Source: Dyadobacter psychrotolerans
GTDB lineage: Bacteria > Bacteroidota > Bacteroidia > Cytophagales > Spirosomataceae
Direction of reading: 5' to 3'
NCBI RefSeq assembly: GCF_004349265.1
Contig: NZ_SMFL01000009.1
Span: 224,372-288,371, forward strand
DNA length: 64,000 nucleotides
This document shows, piece after piece, positions 44,201 to 52,874 of the stretch. The translations under genes were made by a program, and so were the position numbers. Position 1 is the first letter of the stretch, and each line of letters opens with the position of its first letter. The notes beneath the pieces are model-generated. The model saw nothing but the letters and a program-made list of their open reading frames with translations, searched no databases and was not told the DNA's origin.

Positions 44201-44323
44201 CAGCTGCCTTTATTTTTTCTCTGTTAATTAAAACCTCGTAATACTACTGCTAAAAATGAGCGTAACTTTTGCGTAGTGTCCGAAAAGACGCAACTTTGCA
44301 ATTGTCATCCCAATTTGTCTTTC

Positions 44324-45538
44324 ATGCTTTATTATCTATTCGAATATCTCGACAAACAATTTAATATACCTGGTGCGGGTGTATTCCAGTACATTTCCTT
44401 CAGAGCGTTAGGGGCAACTGTACTTTCTTTGTTTATAGCAGCCACTTACGGGAAATGGATCATTGATTTTCTGAGAAGGAAACAAATGGGCGAGTCCATT
44501 CGTGACCTGGGACTTGAAGGACAGATGGAAAAAATGGGTACTCCTACCATGGGTGGATTTATTATCCTGGCCTCGTTGCTTATACCTGTTTTGCTGTTTG
44601 CCAAACTGACCAACGTATACATTGTACTGCTCATCATCACGGCGCTTTGGACAGGAATGATCGGGTTTGTGGATGACTATCTAAAAAAATTCAGGAACAA
44701 CAAAGATGGCTTACACGGAAGATTCAAGATTGTTGGCCAGGTAGGTTTAGGTATAATTGTTGGGCTTACGCTTTCTTTTAATGATAACGTCAAAATCCGG
44801 ATTTATGAAAAACCTGTTTTAAGCTCTTCATTAGGCGAAATACAGCGCTACCGGGACATTATACATCCAACAGTAACAACTATTCCGTTTACTAAAAACA
44901 GTGAATTTGACTATAAGACGCTGCTGTTTGGATGGCTTCCGGAAGAATATACTTGGATCATTTATACTATTGTGGCTATCTTTATCATCACTGCAATTTC
45001 TAACGGAGCCAATATTACAGATGGAATTGATGGCCTTGCGGCTGGTGTTTCCGGCATAATAGCTTTGACATTAGGTGTGTTGGCGTACTTGTCGGGAAAT
45101 ACAAGATTTTCTCAATACCTCAACATCATGTACATCCCTAACTCGGGGGAGCTGGTAATTTTTTGCGCAGCATTTATCGGGGCCTGTGTCGGGTTTCTCT
45201 GGTACAATGCCTATCCCGCCCAGGTTTTCATGGGCGACACAGGAAGTTTGATGATTGGAGGCGTTATCGCTGTAATCGCGCTGGCACTCCGTAAAGAATG
45301 GCTGATCCCGGTACTTTGCGGAATATTTATTGCTGAAAACCTCTCAGTAATCTTGCAGGTTGGTTATTTCAAGTATACCAGAAAACGATATGGCGAAGGA
45401 AGGCGAATTCTACTGATGTCACCTTTACATCATCATTATCAGAAAAAAGGCATCCACGAAGCCAAAATCGTAACCCGCTTCTGGATCGTCGGAATTATTT
45501 TAGCTATTTTGACTTTGGCGACTTTGAAGTTAAGATAA
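44324..45538 (+). CDS. mraY: Phospho-MurNAc-pentapeptide transferase
   Basis: A membrane enzyme of about 404 aa with ten helices that makes lipid I from UDP-MurNAc-pentapeptide and undecaprenyl phosphate. Conserved are MGTPTMGGFIIL, WTGMIGFVDDYLK (DDxxK), NGANITDGIDGLAAG, QVFMGDTGSL and LMSPLHHHYQKKGIHE. ATG at 44324 gives MLYYLFEYLDKQF, the normal start in this phylum; a GTG at 44276 would add 16 unsupported residues. murD, ftsW, murG and murC, which normally follow, are absent. Confidence 0.96.
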   Translation: MLYYLFEYLDKQFNIPGAGVFQYISFRALGATVLSLFIAATYGKWIIDFLRRKQMGESIRDLGLEGQMEKMGTPTMGGFIILASLLIPVLLFAKLTNVYIVLLIITALWTGMIGFVDDYLKKFRNNKDGLHGRFKIVGQVGLGIIVGLTLSFNDNVKIRIYEKPVLSSSLGEIQRYRDIIHPTVTTIPFTKNSEFDYKTLLFGWLPEEYTWIIYTIVAIFIITAISNGANITDGIDGLAAGVSGIIALTLGVLAYLSGNTRFSQYLNIMYIPNSGELVIFCAAFIGACVGFLWYNAYPAQVFMGDTGSLMIGGVIAVIALALRKEWLIPVLCGIFIAENLSVILQVGYFKYTRKRYGEGRRILLMSPLHHHYQKKGIHEAKIVTRFWIVGIILAILTLATLKLR

Positions 45539-45544
45539 CTCATT

Positions 45545-45597
45545 AGTTCCAAGTAAACAGTTCACAGTATTAGACTGCAAACTGTTTACTTGGAACT
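45545..45597. terminator. Perfect 18-bp hairpin after mraY in repeat-like intergenic element
   Basis: Arms 45545-45562 and 45580-45597 are perfect inverted copies with a 17-nt loop. The following bases to 45680 repeat related words (aagtcaacag, cagactg, actgtgaactaaaaactgtaaac). It lies between converging genes, so it can serve as a terminator, but the surrounding repetition suggests an intergenic repeat element. Confidence 0.65.
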
Positions 45598-45683
45598 GTG
45601 AATTTAACGCCGTAGTAAGTTCATAATCCTAAGTCAACAGCATCAGACTGTCTACTGTGAACTAAAAACTGTAAACTAAAAAA

Positions 45684-46259
45684 CTACCGCCCAACCTGCT
45701 CAGTATAACGTCGCGGATCGTAACCTTTTGCAAACAAAGGGTATTGGTCAAAAATGCGTCGGACTACGCTCCGGTAGTGATTATTCGTATTTTCAGCACC
45801 TTTGAAAATGCCGGAAGCGTAACCTCTCCATACGACCTGATCACTGTCAGCGTCAATTAAAGATACGATCAGCGTTCCTTTATCGAGAGCATATTTGATC
45901 GGTTCATAACGGAAACCGTCGTTTTCGGTATCTACCCAGTTTTTAATAACCGGCTGCATATAACCCTGATAACGAAGGTTGTCGTAGAAGATACCATAAT
46001 TAACCAAAAGAGTTGGTTTGTCGGCAGTTAGCTTATATCCACGAACCTGCATCTGGCGGCGGATCGCCTCATAAATTTCTGTACAAAGATTGTTTGTATC
46101 ACGCTCACATTCAAGGAACGTATAGGAAGAGTAATCCTTAAAATTGGTCTCATAACTGTAATCGTGCTCCACAAACACCTTACGACCACTCGAGCAACCC
46201 GCCATTAAAACAATTAAAAATGCGGCGGCATACGGTTTAATAGACTTTAACATAAGCAT
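45684..46259 (-). CDS. DUF4136 lipoprotein
   Basis: A 191 aa lipoprotein: signal helix ending LIVLMAGC (Cys22 counting from the first Met; a second Met two codons on is an equally good start). The mature part has the DUF4136 features: an early DYSYETNFKDYSSYTFLE strand, YEAIRRQMQVRGYKLTADKPTLLVNYGI, GTLIVSLIDADSDQVVWRGYASGIF and a terminal VVRRIFDQYP. The family is probably outer-membrane-attached; its function is unknown to me. It is transcribed away from aroB's end with a 77-nt gap on the same strand. Confidence 0.85.
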   Translation of the reverse strand: MLMLKSIKPYAAAFLIVLMAGCSSGRKVFVEHDYSYETNFKDYSSYTFLECERDTNNLCTEIYEAIRRQMQVRGYKLTADKPTLLVNYGIFYDNLRYQGYMQPVIKNWVDTENDGFRYEPIKYALDKGTLIVSLIDADSDQVVWRGYASGIFKGAENTNNHYRSVVRRIFDQYPLFAKGYDPRRYTEQVGR

Positions 46260-46336
46260 TTCATTTTGTCAGGTTATAAATATATATGAATGTATAAAAC
46301 TCAAACCTTGAATAGCTTATGATCCGCCCCCGATAA

Positions 46337-47371
46337 TCACCCCATGTAATAAGCTATTGCTTTACGCATTTCAGAAACAGAAACTACAATATCATAACCG
46401 CAGCTTCCCACTCCTGTCAATAAAGAGAAACGGATTTCATTTCCCCTGTTCTTTTTATCCTGGCGGGTTAAGGCCAAAATCGATTCAATGTCTTCCGGTG
46501 CGATTTTAACTTTACCGTATGTTGCAAAAATAAATTCTTCAACCGCACTTAATGTTTCACTGCTGATCATTCCTTTTTTGAAAGACAAAAAGCTTTCCAT
46601 AATCATACCCACCGCAATTGCTTCTCCGTGGAATAAACGTTCGGCAGGTGTTTTTGTTAAAAAGTGCGTTTCAACTGCATGCCCTAATGTATGTCCAAAG
46701 TTGAGAATTTTTCTCAGTCCTTTTTCCGTAGGATCCTGATCTACAACATTTTGTTTTATCTTAACCGAATGGTCAATCAGATCGGCCCAATTCTGCTCTT
46801 CAAAATCAAGCTGGCTAATCCGCTTCCACTTATCTCCATCTGCAATCAGGCAATGTTTGATAATCTCTGCAAACCCTGACCTTATCTCACGCTCCGGCAA
46901 AGTCTTTAAAAAAATGGGATCAATCAATACACTTTTTGGTATATTAAAAACACCTAAATGATTCTTAAACCCATGAAAATCAATACCCAATTTCCCACCA
47001 ACACTCGCATCCACCTGGGATAACAGGGTTGTGGGAACCTGTATAAAATCTATGCCCCTTTTATAAACTGCCGCACAAAATCCGCCCATATCTCCAATCA
47101 CCCCTCCTCCAATATTCACAACCAATGCATGACGGTCCAACTCTTCATTTGTCATCGCTTCCCAAATTTTTTCGCAGGTTGCCAGCACTTTGTTGGCTTC
47201 ACCACTTGGAATCGATACCAGTTTATGTGCTGGTAAAGCACTTTTTAACAATGGATAACAATGTTTTTTGGTATTGTTATCTGCAATTACTATGACTTTT
47301 GAATAGTTTGTTGAACTGATAAACTGCTTTAAACTTTCTTGTATTGGGGCAATAACTACGTACTGATTCAT
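46337..47371 (-). CDS. aroB: 3-dehydroquinate synthase
   Basis: An enzyme of about 344 aa for the second step of the shikimate pathway, converting DAHP to 3-dehydroquinate with NAD and zinc. Motifs: SIPSGEANKVLATCEKIW, NIGGGVIGDMGGFCAAVYKRGIDFIQVPTTLLSQVDASVGGK, GFAEIIKHCLI, LNFGHTLGHAVE and LFHGEAIAVGM with the zinc-binding Glu and His. The start is placed at MNQYVVIAP (47371); the longer frame from 47422 reads as untranslated leader. Confidence 0.95.
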   Translation of the reverse strand: MNQYVVIAPIQESLKQFISSTNYSKVIVIADNNTKKHCYPLLKSALPAHKLVSIPSGEANKVLATCEKIWEAMTNEELDRHALVVNIGGGVIGDMGGFCAAVYKRGIDFIQVPTTLLSQVDASVGGKLGIDFHGFKNHLGVFNIPKSVLIDPIFLKTLPEREIRSGFAEIIKHCLIADGDKWKRISQLDFEEQNWADLIDHSVKIKQNVVDQDPTEKGLRKILNFGHTLGHAVETHFLTKTPAERLFHGEAIAVGMIMESFLSFKKGMISSETLSAVEEFIFATYGKVKIAPEDIESILALTRQDKKNRGNEIRFSLLTGVGSCGYDIVVSVSEMRKAIAYYMG

Positions 47372-47554
47372 TACTAATATATTGAGACTAATGCTCATCA
47401 AATATACGATGAGAGTCAACAAAAGGATGCGCTGACGGATAAATTAAAATAATATTCTGATTTTTACTCTTAAAGATATAAATTATTAGGCACCAACCAT
47501 ACAGAATCCGGCAAAAAAATTCCTTGAGTCTGTCTATACGTCATAAATCAGGAT

Positions 47555-48763
47555 TTATACTTTCTTATAGTTAAAACGGATTGAAAGTGTTAGAATGTGA
47601 GCGTTAAGACCATTGGAGCGATAAAAATAACTGTAACGCAGGTTGATCTCATCAAAAGAAAGCTTTCTTACTCGGTTCATATGTGGCACAAACCGCATAT
47701 TCATCCCGCCTTTGTAGCTGGTAAATGCCGAAAGATCATAATCAGAAGTGTAAAAGGTTTCGGATGATATATGTTTTTTATAAGGCAGAAAATACCTGGC
47801 AGCAGATTGGTTATAAATTCTAAAAAAGGGTGAGAACGTATATTGCGGAGAAGTTTTTACAGCTGCTTCCAGCTCGGCACTGTTAGCCCGGATCCCGAAA
47901 CTATCCCAGTAATGGCCATAATTTAGTTTCAGCACCGTGCGTTTTCCAGCGAAATAATTAACCCGAAGGCTAACGGGAACCTTGTATCTCTTTTCCGGCA
48001 GCTTTTCGACGCGCTGTTTTACGTCCTGAAAATAAACACGATGGAATGGTGTTGACAAAAGCCCTTTCTGATAAGCGATTTCTGGGAAAATTCCGGCAAC
48101 AAGCCTTCGGTTGATAACCTGTGTAAAACCTAGTTTTAAATTGTAGGATGTCCGTCTGTAATTATTAAACCAAGCCGTGTCTCGCAGCTCTGCAGGATAA
48201 ATCAGTTTTACGGGCCGGTAGTAATCTTCATTGATTCGCCCCCATCTTAAATCATCGAAGTAAGCCTGAAAGCCCAGGTTAAAAGTCCGCTGTCTGGAAG
48301 GTGTTGTATATTCAGAGCTCAGTAAAACCGGAATGGAAAAATAATCCGATTCTAATGAAAAACCAGAGCCGATGCCAACAGTCAGATCCTTCCTTTTCAA
48401 TTTTCTTTCGAAACCAAGCGTTGCATATGAACGCAGGTCTTTACGCGATGCAGATGATTTAACCGCATCAATTTTATCCGTGGAAGCAGACGTAACAGCA
48501 TCTGCACCTCCTACAAACCGAAATGTATTATAATCTTTAAACGTATGTGTGATACGGGCCGAAGGAGAATAAACAGTGAGTTTTTCGGTTCCTCGACCAC
48601 CTGTCACGGCTGAATTATTACCATCCTGGATATAGTGGGAATAAACCAGCTCAATATCGGTTTGAGAAACCGTTCGCTTTTGATACAAACTATCTTCCTT
48701 TTGCGCTTTGGCTTTGAATAACATCAGAGAAAGCAAACCAACAACCAGGTATCGTTTATTCAT
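47555..48763 (-). CDS. DUF3570 outer-membrane-type protein
   Basis: A 402 aa protein with a signal peptide (LLSLMLFKAKAQ) and alternating beta strands ending in an aromatic-rich region, consistent with an outer-membrane barrel of the DUF3570 family. It is the last gene of a four-gene operon (thioredoxin-like, ApbE, DUF4266, DUF3570), an arrangement conserved in many Gram-negatives. Its function is not established; linkage with ApbE hints at extracytoplasmic flavin redox chemistry. Confidence 0.88.
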   Translation of the reverse strand: MNKRYLVVGLLSLMLFKAKAQKEDSLYQKRTVSQTDIELVYSHYIQDGNNSAVTGGRGTEKLTVYSPSARITHTFKDYNTFRFVGGADAVTSASTDKIDAVKSSASRKDLRSYATLGFERKLKRKDLTVGIGSGFSLESDYFSIPVLLSSEYTTPSRQRTFNLGFQAYFDDLRWGRINEDYYRPVKLIYPAELRDTAWFNNYRRTSYNLKLGFTQVINRRLVAGIFPEIAYQKGLLSTPFHRVYFQDVKQRVEKLPEKRYKVPVSLRVNYFAGKRTVLKLNYGHYWDSFGIRANSAELEAAVKTSPQYTFSPFFRIYNQSAARYFLPYKKHISSETFYTSDYDLSAFTSYKGGMNMRFVPHMNRVRKLSFDEINLRYSYFYRSNGLNAHILTLSIRFNYKKV

Positions 48764-48769
48764 GCCAGA

Positions 48770-48991
48770 TTAATTACACCCGCAGCCTCCGCTCGACTTA
48801 GTACCTCCCGCCTCCGTTGCGCCTTCCCGGATGCTTTCCACATATCCTTCAAATTTTTTTCCGGTATTGCTGCCCAACTGCATTTCAGGATCATTGAGAT
48901 AAATACGCTGATAAGGTTTTACAGTCTGGCAGGCAGAATGGGAAAACAAAACCGCCAGGAAAATCAGAAACAGAAATCTATTCTTTTGCAT
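48770..48991 (-). CDS. DUF4266 small lipoprotein
   Basis: A lipoprotein of about 73 aa: signal AVLFSHSAC, mature peptide with KPYQRIYLNDPEMQL and the family-typical end SIREGATEAGGTKSSGGCGCN. The Cys-Gly tail is diagnostic of DUF4266. The REGAT stretch loosely resembles sites flavinylated by ApbE, so it could be the substrate of the adjacent enzyme (speculative). ATG at 48991 is used; it overlaps apbE by 14 bases. DUF3570 follows after 6 nt. Confidence 0.88.
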   Translation of the reverse strand: MQKNRFLFLIFLAVLFSHSACQTVKPYQRIYLNDPEMQLGSNTGKKFEGYVESIREGATEAGGTKSSGGCGCN

Positions 48992-49907
48992 ATTCAAAGA
49001 TAAGATTTGATGAATGACTTATGTTGTTCCGATCATCGATTATCAAACAATGCGTTTGGGGAAGCTGATTTATAAGATGTATTCCGGCACCTACTCCCAT
49101 TACAAAAATGGCGGTGGCCAGCGCATCGGACAGTTCTGCCCGGGGACTTATTACTGTCACACTTTTAATACCGCTTACCGGTTTTCCCGTTTTCGGGTTG
49201 ATGTTGTGCGCATAACGGATTCCGTTTTTGATAAAAAACTGTTCATAATCGCCGGACGTTGCAACAGATGCATTTTCAATGGGAATATAACATAAAATTT
49301 TATCAGGGTTGTCCGGATCGGCAATGCCGATTTTCCACTCCTGACCATTGCCCTTTTTACCAAGTACTGTCAAATCACCACCGGCATTTACAACACCGTG
49401 TTCCACTCCTAAAATTTGCCATATTTGCTTCACCCTGTCGGCAGCATATCCCTTTCCTATTGCACTAAAACTGATAAACATGCCCTTCTTTTTAAGAAAA
49501 ACATTGTTGTTTTCTCTTAGAGAAATGTGCTTATATCCGACAACCTGTAAAGCTTTTTTAACTGCTGATTTATCCGGCAAAACGAATTTCCCGTTTTTAA
49601 AATCATATAGTTTTTTGAGCGGCCCCACGGTAATGTCAAAAGAACCCTGCGTTAGGTTTGATATCTGAACTGATCTTTCAATAAGGTCAAAGACTTCTTT
49701 TTCAATCGTGACTGGCTGCAAACCTGCATTTTTATTTAATAATGAGGTAAACGATGTTTCTCTGAATTCGGAAAGCAGATTTTCAAGTCTTTCAATTTCC
49801 TTTACTCCTGTTTCCAAAAGCTCTTCCGCCCGGCTTTTATCTGTATCCGAAATAATCAGTTCAAAAACGGAGCCCATTAATTTTCTGATTATTTTAAATT
49901 CCTCCAT
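48978..49907 (-). CDS. apbE: FAD:protein FMN transferase
   Basis: A 309 aa ApbE enzyme that attaches FMN to Thr/Ser of exported proteins. Motifs seen: MGSVFELIISD at the start, SFDITVGPLKKLYDF, SFSAIGKGYAADRVKQIW, HGVVNAGGDLTVLGKKG, SVATSGDYEQFF, YAHNINPKTGKPV and LSDALATAIFVMG with a metal-binding Asp. No signal peptide is clear, though relatives act in the periplasm. It is coupled to the thioredoxin-like gene (stop and start overlap) and to DUF4266. Confidence 0.94.
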   Translation of the reverse strand: MEEFKIIRKLMGSVFELIISDTDKSRAEELLETGVKEIERLENLLSEFRETSFTSLLNKNAGLQPVTIEKEVFDLIERSVQISNLTQGSFDITVGPLKKLYDFKNGKFVLPDKSAVKKALQVVGYKHISLRENNNVFLKKKGMFISFSAIGKGYAADRVKQIWQILGVEHGVVNAGGDLTVLGKKGNGQEWKIGIADPDNPDKILCYIPIENASVATSGDYEQFFIKNGIRYAHNINPKTGKPVSGIKSVTVISPRAELSDALATAIFVMGVGAGIHLINQLPQTHCLIIDDRNNISHSSNLIFEYAKE

Positions 49908-50329
49908 TAGCGGGCCAGTAAACTTTTTAATTCGGCAACAAATTTTTCAGGACTTTGGCTGTAAGAAATAATTTTACCCTCGGATTCATCTGCTGAAAGT
50001 AGTATCAGTTTAGGGAATTCACCCTGCTTATTATATTTTTCAGCCAAAGCTTCATTTCTCTTCACTTCTTCTGCGGAAAGCTGCTTTTTTTGCGGAAAGT
50101 CAGCTGTAACGATCTCGATATTCTCTTTTGCAAAATCCTGAAACATCTGGCTGTTAAGCACTTCCTTTTTAAAAAGAATACAATTTTTACACCAGTCTGA
50201 ACCGGAAAACACAATCAGTTTCCTTTTTTCTGCTGTTTGCTGCTTTTTTACAGGATGGTCTCTGCTTATAAATTCCAGCGGACTTAAGGTCGTCAGATTG
50301 AGAGAAAGGATAAAAATAAGTATAGTCAT
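49907..50329 (-). CDS. Exported thioredoxin-like protein of ApbE operon
   Basis: A 140 aa protein with an N-terminal hydrophobic export signal (about 1-18) and a thioredoxin fold: KLIVFSGSDWCKNCILFKKEVL has the CxxC (Cys-Lys-Asn-Cys), and QGEFPKLILLSAD the cis-Pro. It is first in the operon and its stop overlaps the apbE start by 1 base. Likely a periplasmic thiol reductase keeping Cys of the operon's products (for example the CGC tail of DUF4266) reduced; this partner idea is inference. Confidence 0.88.
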   Translation of the reverse strand: MTILIFILSLNLTTLSPLEFISRDHPVKKQQTAEKRKLIVFSGSDWCKNCILFKKEVLNSQMFQDFAKENIEIVTADFPQKKQLSAEEVKRNEALAEKYNKQGEFPKLILLSADESEGKIISYSQSPEKFVAELKSLLAR

Positions 50330-50598
50330 AGCATATAAATTTATTTATGACACCAATTTCATAAACGCTTTCGACTTGTATAAGTTCAGAGCGGCGACTT
50401 AGAAAAAACTATAAAAACCCTACCAAAATCATCTCGTTTGGATTTCGATCTTCCTTAAGTTGAAAGGTTTTGTTTTAATACATCTAATAACTGGCCACCA
50501 ACCTTCCCGATTGCTGTTTTTATTTCGTAAAATTGCGGTTTGCTTTCCAGCCGGGTTACCGGCTCCCATGTCATTGTGTTAAATCAATTTCTCAACGA

Positions 50599-51654
50599 AT
50601 GAGTTCTCCACTTATTTCCGGAATTCAACAAGTAGGTGTTGGAGTCCAAAATGTTCCCGAAGCCTGGCAATGGTATCGCCGTGTGCTTGGCTTTGATGTT
50701 CCTGTTTTTGATGACAAAGCCGAAGCACCGCTTATGACTCCCTACACCGGCGGTAAAGTGCACCAAAGGCATGCCGCATTGGCAATTAATATGGCTGGTG
50801 GGGGCGGATTGGAAATCTGGTCTTTTACAAGCCGTACCTCCCAGCCAGCAAACTTTAAATTGGAATTGGGAGATCTCGGAATCAATGCTGTACGATTCAA
50901 AGCACCGGATGTAAAAATGGCACATGAGTGGGTTAAAAGCAAATCCAAAGAGGCTGTCGGGCCGTTATCTTCACTTCCCGAGGGCGAGGGTTTTTGGGGG
51001 AATGATCCTTACGGAAATATATTTCAGATTACCAGCGATACTTCCTGGTTTCAAAAAACCGGCCATGCAGTTGGAGGTGTTGCAGGCGTTGTTGTAGGTG
51101 TTTCGGATGTAGACAAATCGCTTGCGTTTTACCGGAATTTGTTGGAACCTATGGAAATCGTTTATGACAAAACCGGTGTTTTTGAAGATCTGCCGACATC
51201 AATTTCGGGTCAGCGCTTCCGCAGGGTTTTACTTCGAAAACATTTTACGCCCGAAGGTGCATTTGCCAAACTTTTAGGAAACATTCAGATCGAACTTATT
51301 CAGGCTTTGGACCGGACTCCTAAAAAACTTTTTGAAAACCGTTACTGGGGTGATTGCGGTTATATCCATTTATGCTTTGATACTTTGGACATGGCTACAC
51401 TAAAAACCAAAATTCAGGCGCAGGGGTATCCGTTTACCGTGGACAGCGAAAAATCATTTGGTATGGAATCTGCTGCCGGGCGTTTTGCCTATGTAGAGGA
51501 TCCCGATGGTACGTTAATCGAACTTGTAGAGACACATAAATTACCAATCCTGAAAAAAATAGGGTGGTTTTTAGACATACAAAAAAGAAAGACTAATAAA
51601 CCGTTGCCTGACTGGATGCTTAAATTACTCGGTCTGAGCAGAGTGAAAGACTGA
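50599..51654 (+). CDS. VOC-family (glyoxalase/dioxygenase-like) two-domain protein
   Basis: A protein of about 351 aa with two vicinal-oxygen-chelate modules: residues about 5-140 (IQQVGVGVQNVPEAWQWYRRVLGF ... GNDPYGNIFQI) and 150-330 (VAGVVVGVSDVDKSLAFYRNLL ... YIHLCFDTLD ... VEDPDGTLIELVETHK). Metal-ligand candidates are His in IHLCF and Glu in LIELVE. The reaction cannot be assigned. ATG at 50599 starts MSSPLISGIQQVG; a TTG at 50533 would add 22 residues not typical of the fold. Confidence 0.85.
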   Translation: MSSPLISGIQQVGVGVQNVPEAWQWYRRVLGFDVPVFDDKAEAPLMTPYTGGKVHQRHAALAINMAGGGGLEIWSFTSRTSQPANFKLELGDLGINAVRFKAPDVKMAHEWVKSKSKEAVGPLSSLPEGEGFWGNDPYGNIFQITSDTSWFQKTGHAVGGVAGVVVGVSDVDKSLAFYRNLLEPMEIVYDKTGVFEDLPTSISGQRFRRVLLRKHFTPEGAFAKLLGNIQIELIQALDRTPKKLFENRYWGDCGYIHLCFDTLDMATLKTKIQAQGYPFTVDSEKSFGMESAAGRFAYVEDPDGTLIELVETHKLPILKKIGWFLDIQKRKTNKPLPDWMLKLLGLSRVKD

Positions 51655-51665
51655 TCATTTTTTTT

Positions 51666-51702
51666 GATAAAGTATGGAAATTAAACGTTTCCATACTTTA
51701 TC
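51666..51702. terminator. Bidirectional terminator, 15-bp perfect stem
   Basis: Arms 51666-51680 and 51688-51702 are perfectly complementary with a 7-nt loop; T-rich sequence lies on the left on plus. It sits between the converging VOC and acyltransferase genes. Confidence 0.85.
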
Positions 51703-51712
51703 CACCTTTTGG

Positions 51713-52729
51713 CTACCGGTATCTGTTTCCCATCCATGCCAAAAGCGGAAGCGTAGCGAACAGCGCCAAACCTGCTTTAAAACCAGCGAACAGGCCAACG
51801 ATCAGAGATAATATCAAAACAATTGTTGGATACAGGTAAAGTAATAACCCAAAAAGAGCCGAGTCATAAAAGACACTGCGTGCTGTAATTTTAGCTACTT
51901 TTTTGGTAAAAACATGGTATAACGGACGATGGATCGCACGGCCAACCCAGCCAATCGCCCGGAAAAATACATTTCCGTTTGACGGTACCGAGTTTGTTCC
52001 GAAAAATGCATTCATCGCCTGCAAACGTTCTTCTTTTGAAGCTCCCTCAGGTATAGTCAAAATTTCCCGGTTCATTCTTTCCTGAAGTAAGTCGTTAAAT
52101 TCACGAAGCCATTTTTCATATTCTTCTGGATTCGTTTTCAGGTCATTTCTTTTAATAGCCTCTCCAAAACGAATCGACACCCGTTTTCCTGTACCACGAT
52201 AATGTTCGTAGTTCATACCGGTAGGAATCACAAGCATATCAGTAAGGCTGGCATCTCCAAACCAGGCCTGATGCGCCATACGCGCTGTTCCTTTTCCAAG
52301 CGGCCGAAGTTTCCATTCATTTACGCAAACGCCTTCGGAAAAAACGATAACCGCATCGCCTTCTCTCATCGCAGCCAGACTTTCTTTTGTAGTATTGTCA
52401 AGATTACGAACCTGATCTCTTCCTTCGGATCCCCGAAAAACCGGGATCAGTTTGATTTGTCTCAGCCAGAATGCCACCGCAGGTTTTTTAAATGCATCAC
52501 CACGGGCAAGTGTATGAATCATTTGCGTAAGCGTGGCGCCGATAACCAGAGCATCAAAAAACGAATCAGGATGATTGGAAGCGAGAAGTAATGGGCCTCT
52601 TTTAGGAACATTTTCCAGGTTGACAACCATTAGCCTGCGTAAAAAAATAGGTAACGCAAGACGAATCAGAAAGCGGGAGAAATAGAAGAACAAAGCAGCA
52701 GTGATAAGTTTATATACAAAATAAAGCAA
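51713..52729 (-). CDS. 1-acyl-sn-glycerol-3-phosphate acyltransferase-like protein
   Basis: A 338 aa PlsC-type acyltransferase. It has the catalytic NHxxxxD motif (ASNHPDSFFDALV), the substrate motif VIVFSEGVCVNEW and PTGMNYEHYR; an N-terminal membrane helix and two or three C-terminal helices (about 290-335) anchor it. It probably acylates lysophosphatidate or a related lipid in phospholipid synthesis. It is longer than typical PlsC (about 240 aa), matching a Bacteroidota subgroup. It is divergent from the kinase-like gene. Confidence 0.88.
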   Translation of the reverse strand: MLYFVYKLITAALFFYFSRFLIRLALPIFLRRLMVVNLENVPKRGPLLLASNHPDSFFDALVIGATLTQMIHTLARGDAFKKPAVAFWLRQIKLIPVFRGSEGRDQVRNLDNTTKESLAAMREGDAVIVFSEGVCVNEWKLRPLGKGTARMAHQAWFGDASLTDMLVIPTGMNYEHYRGTGKRVSIRFGEAIKRNDLKTNPEEYEKWLREFNDLLQERMNREILTIPEGASKEERLQAMNAFFGTNSVPSNGNVFFRAIGWVGRAIHRPLYHVFTKKVAKITARSVFYDSALFGLLLYLYPTIVLILSLIVGLFAGFKAGLALFATLPLLAWMGNRYR

Positions 52730-52874
52730 AAGTATTATTCTTCTGCTATAATATTTAAATCAAAATGAACAGATACATCCATCTGCTTGGGTAAGTTCTT
52801 ACCTTTGCTGCCCATATAACCCTCTGAATACCGGACGGCTATGTAGATTCATCAAAGCCAAATGAGAAAAAGTA

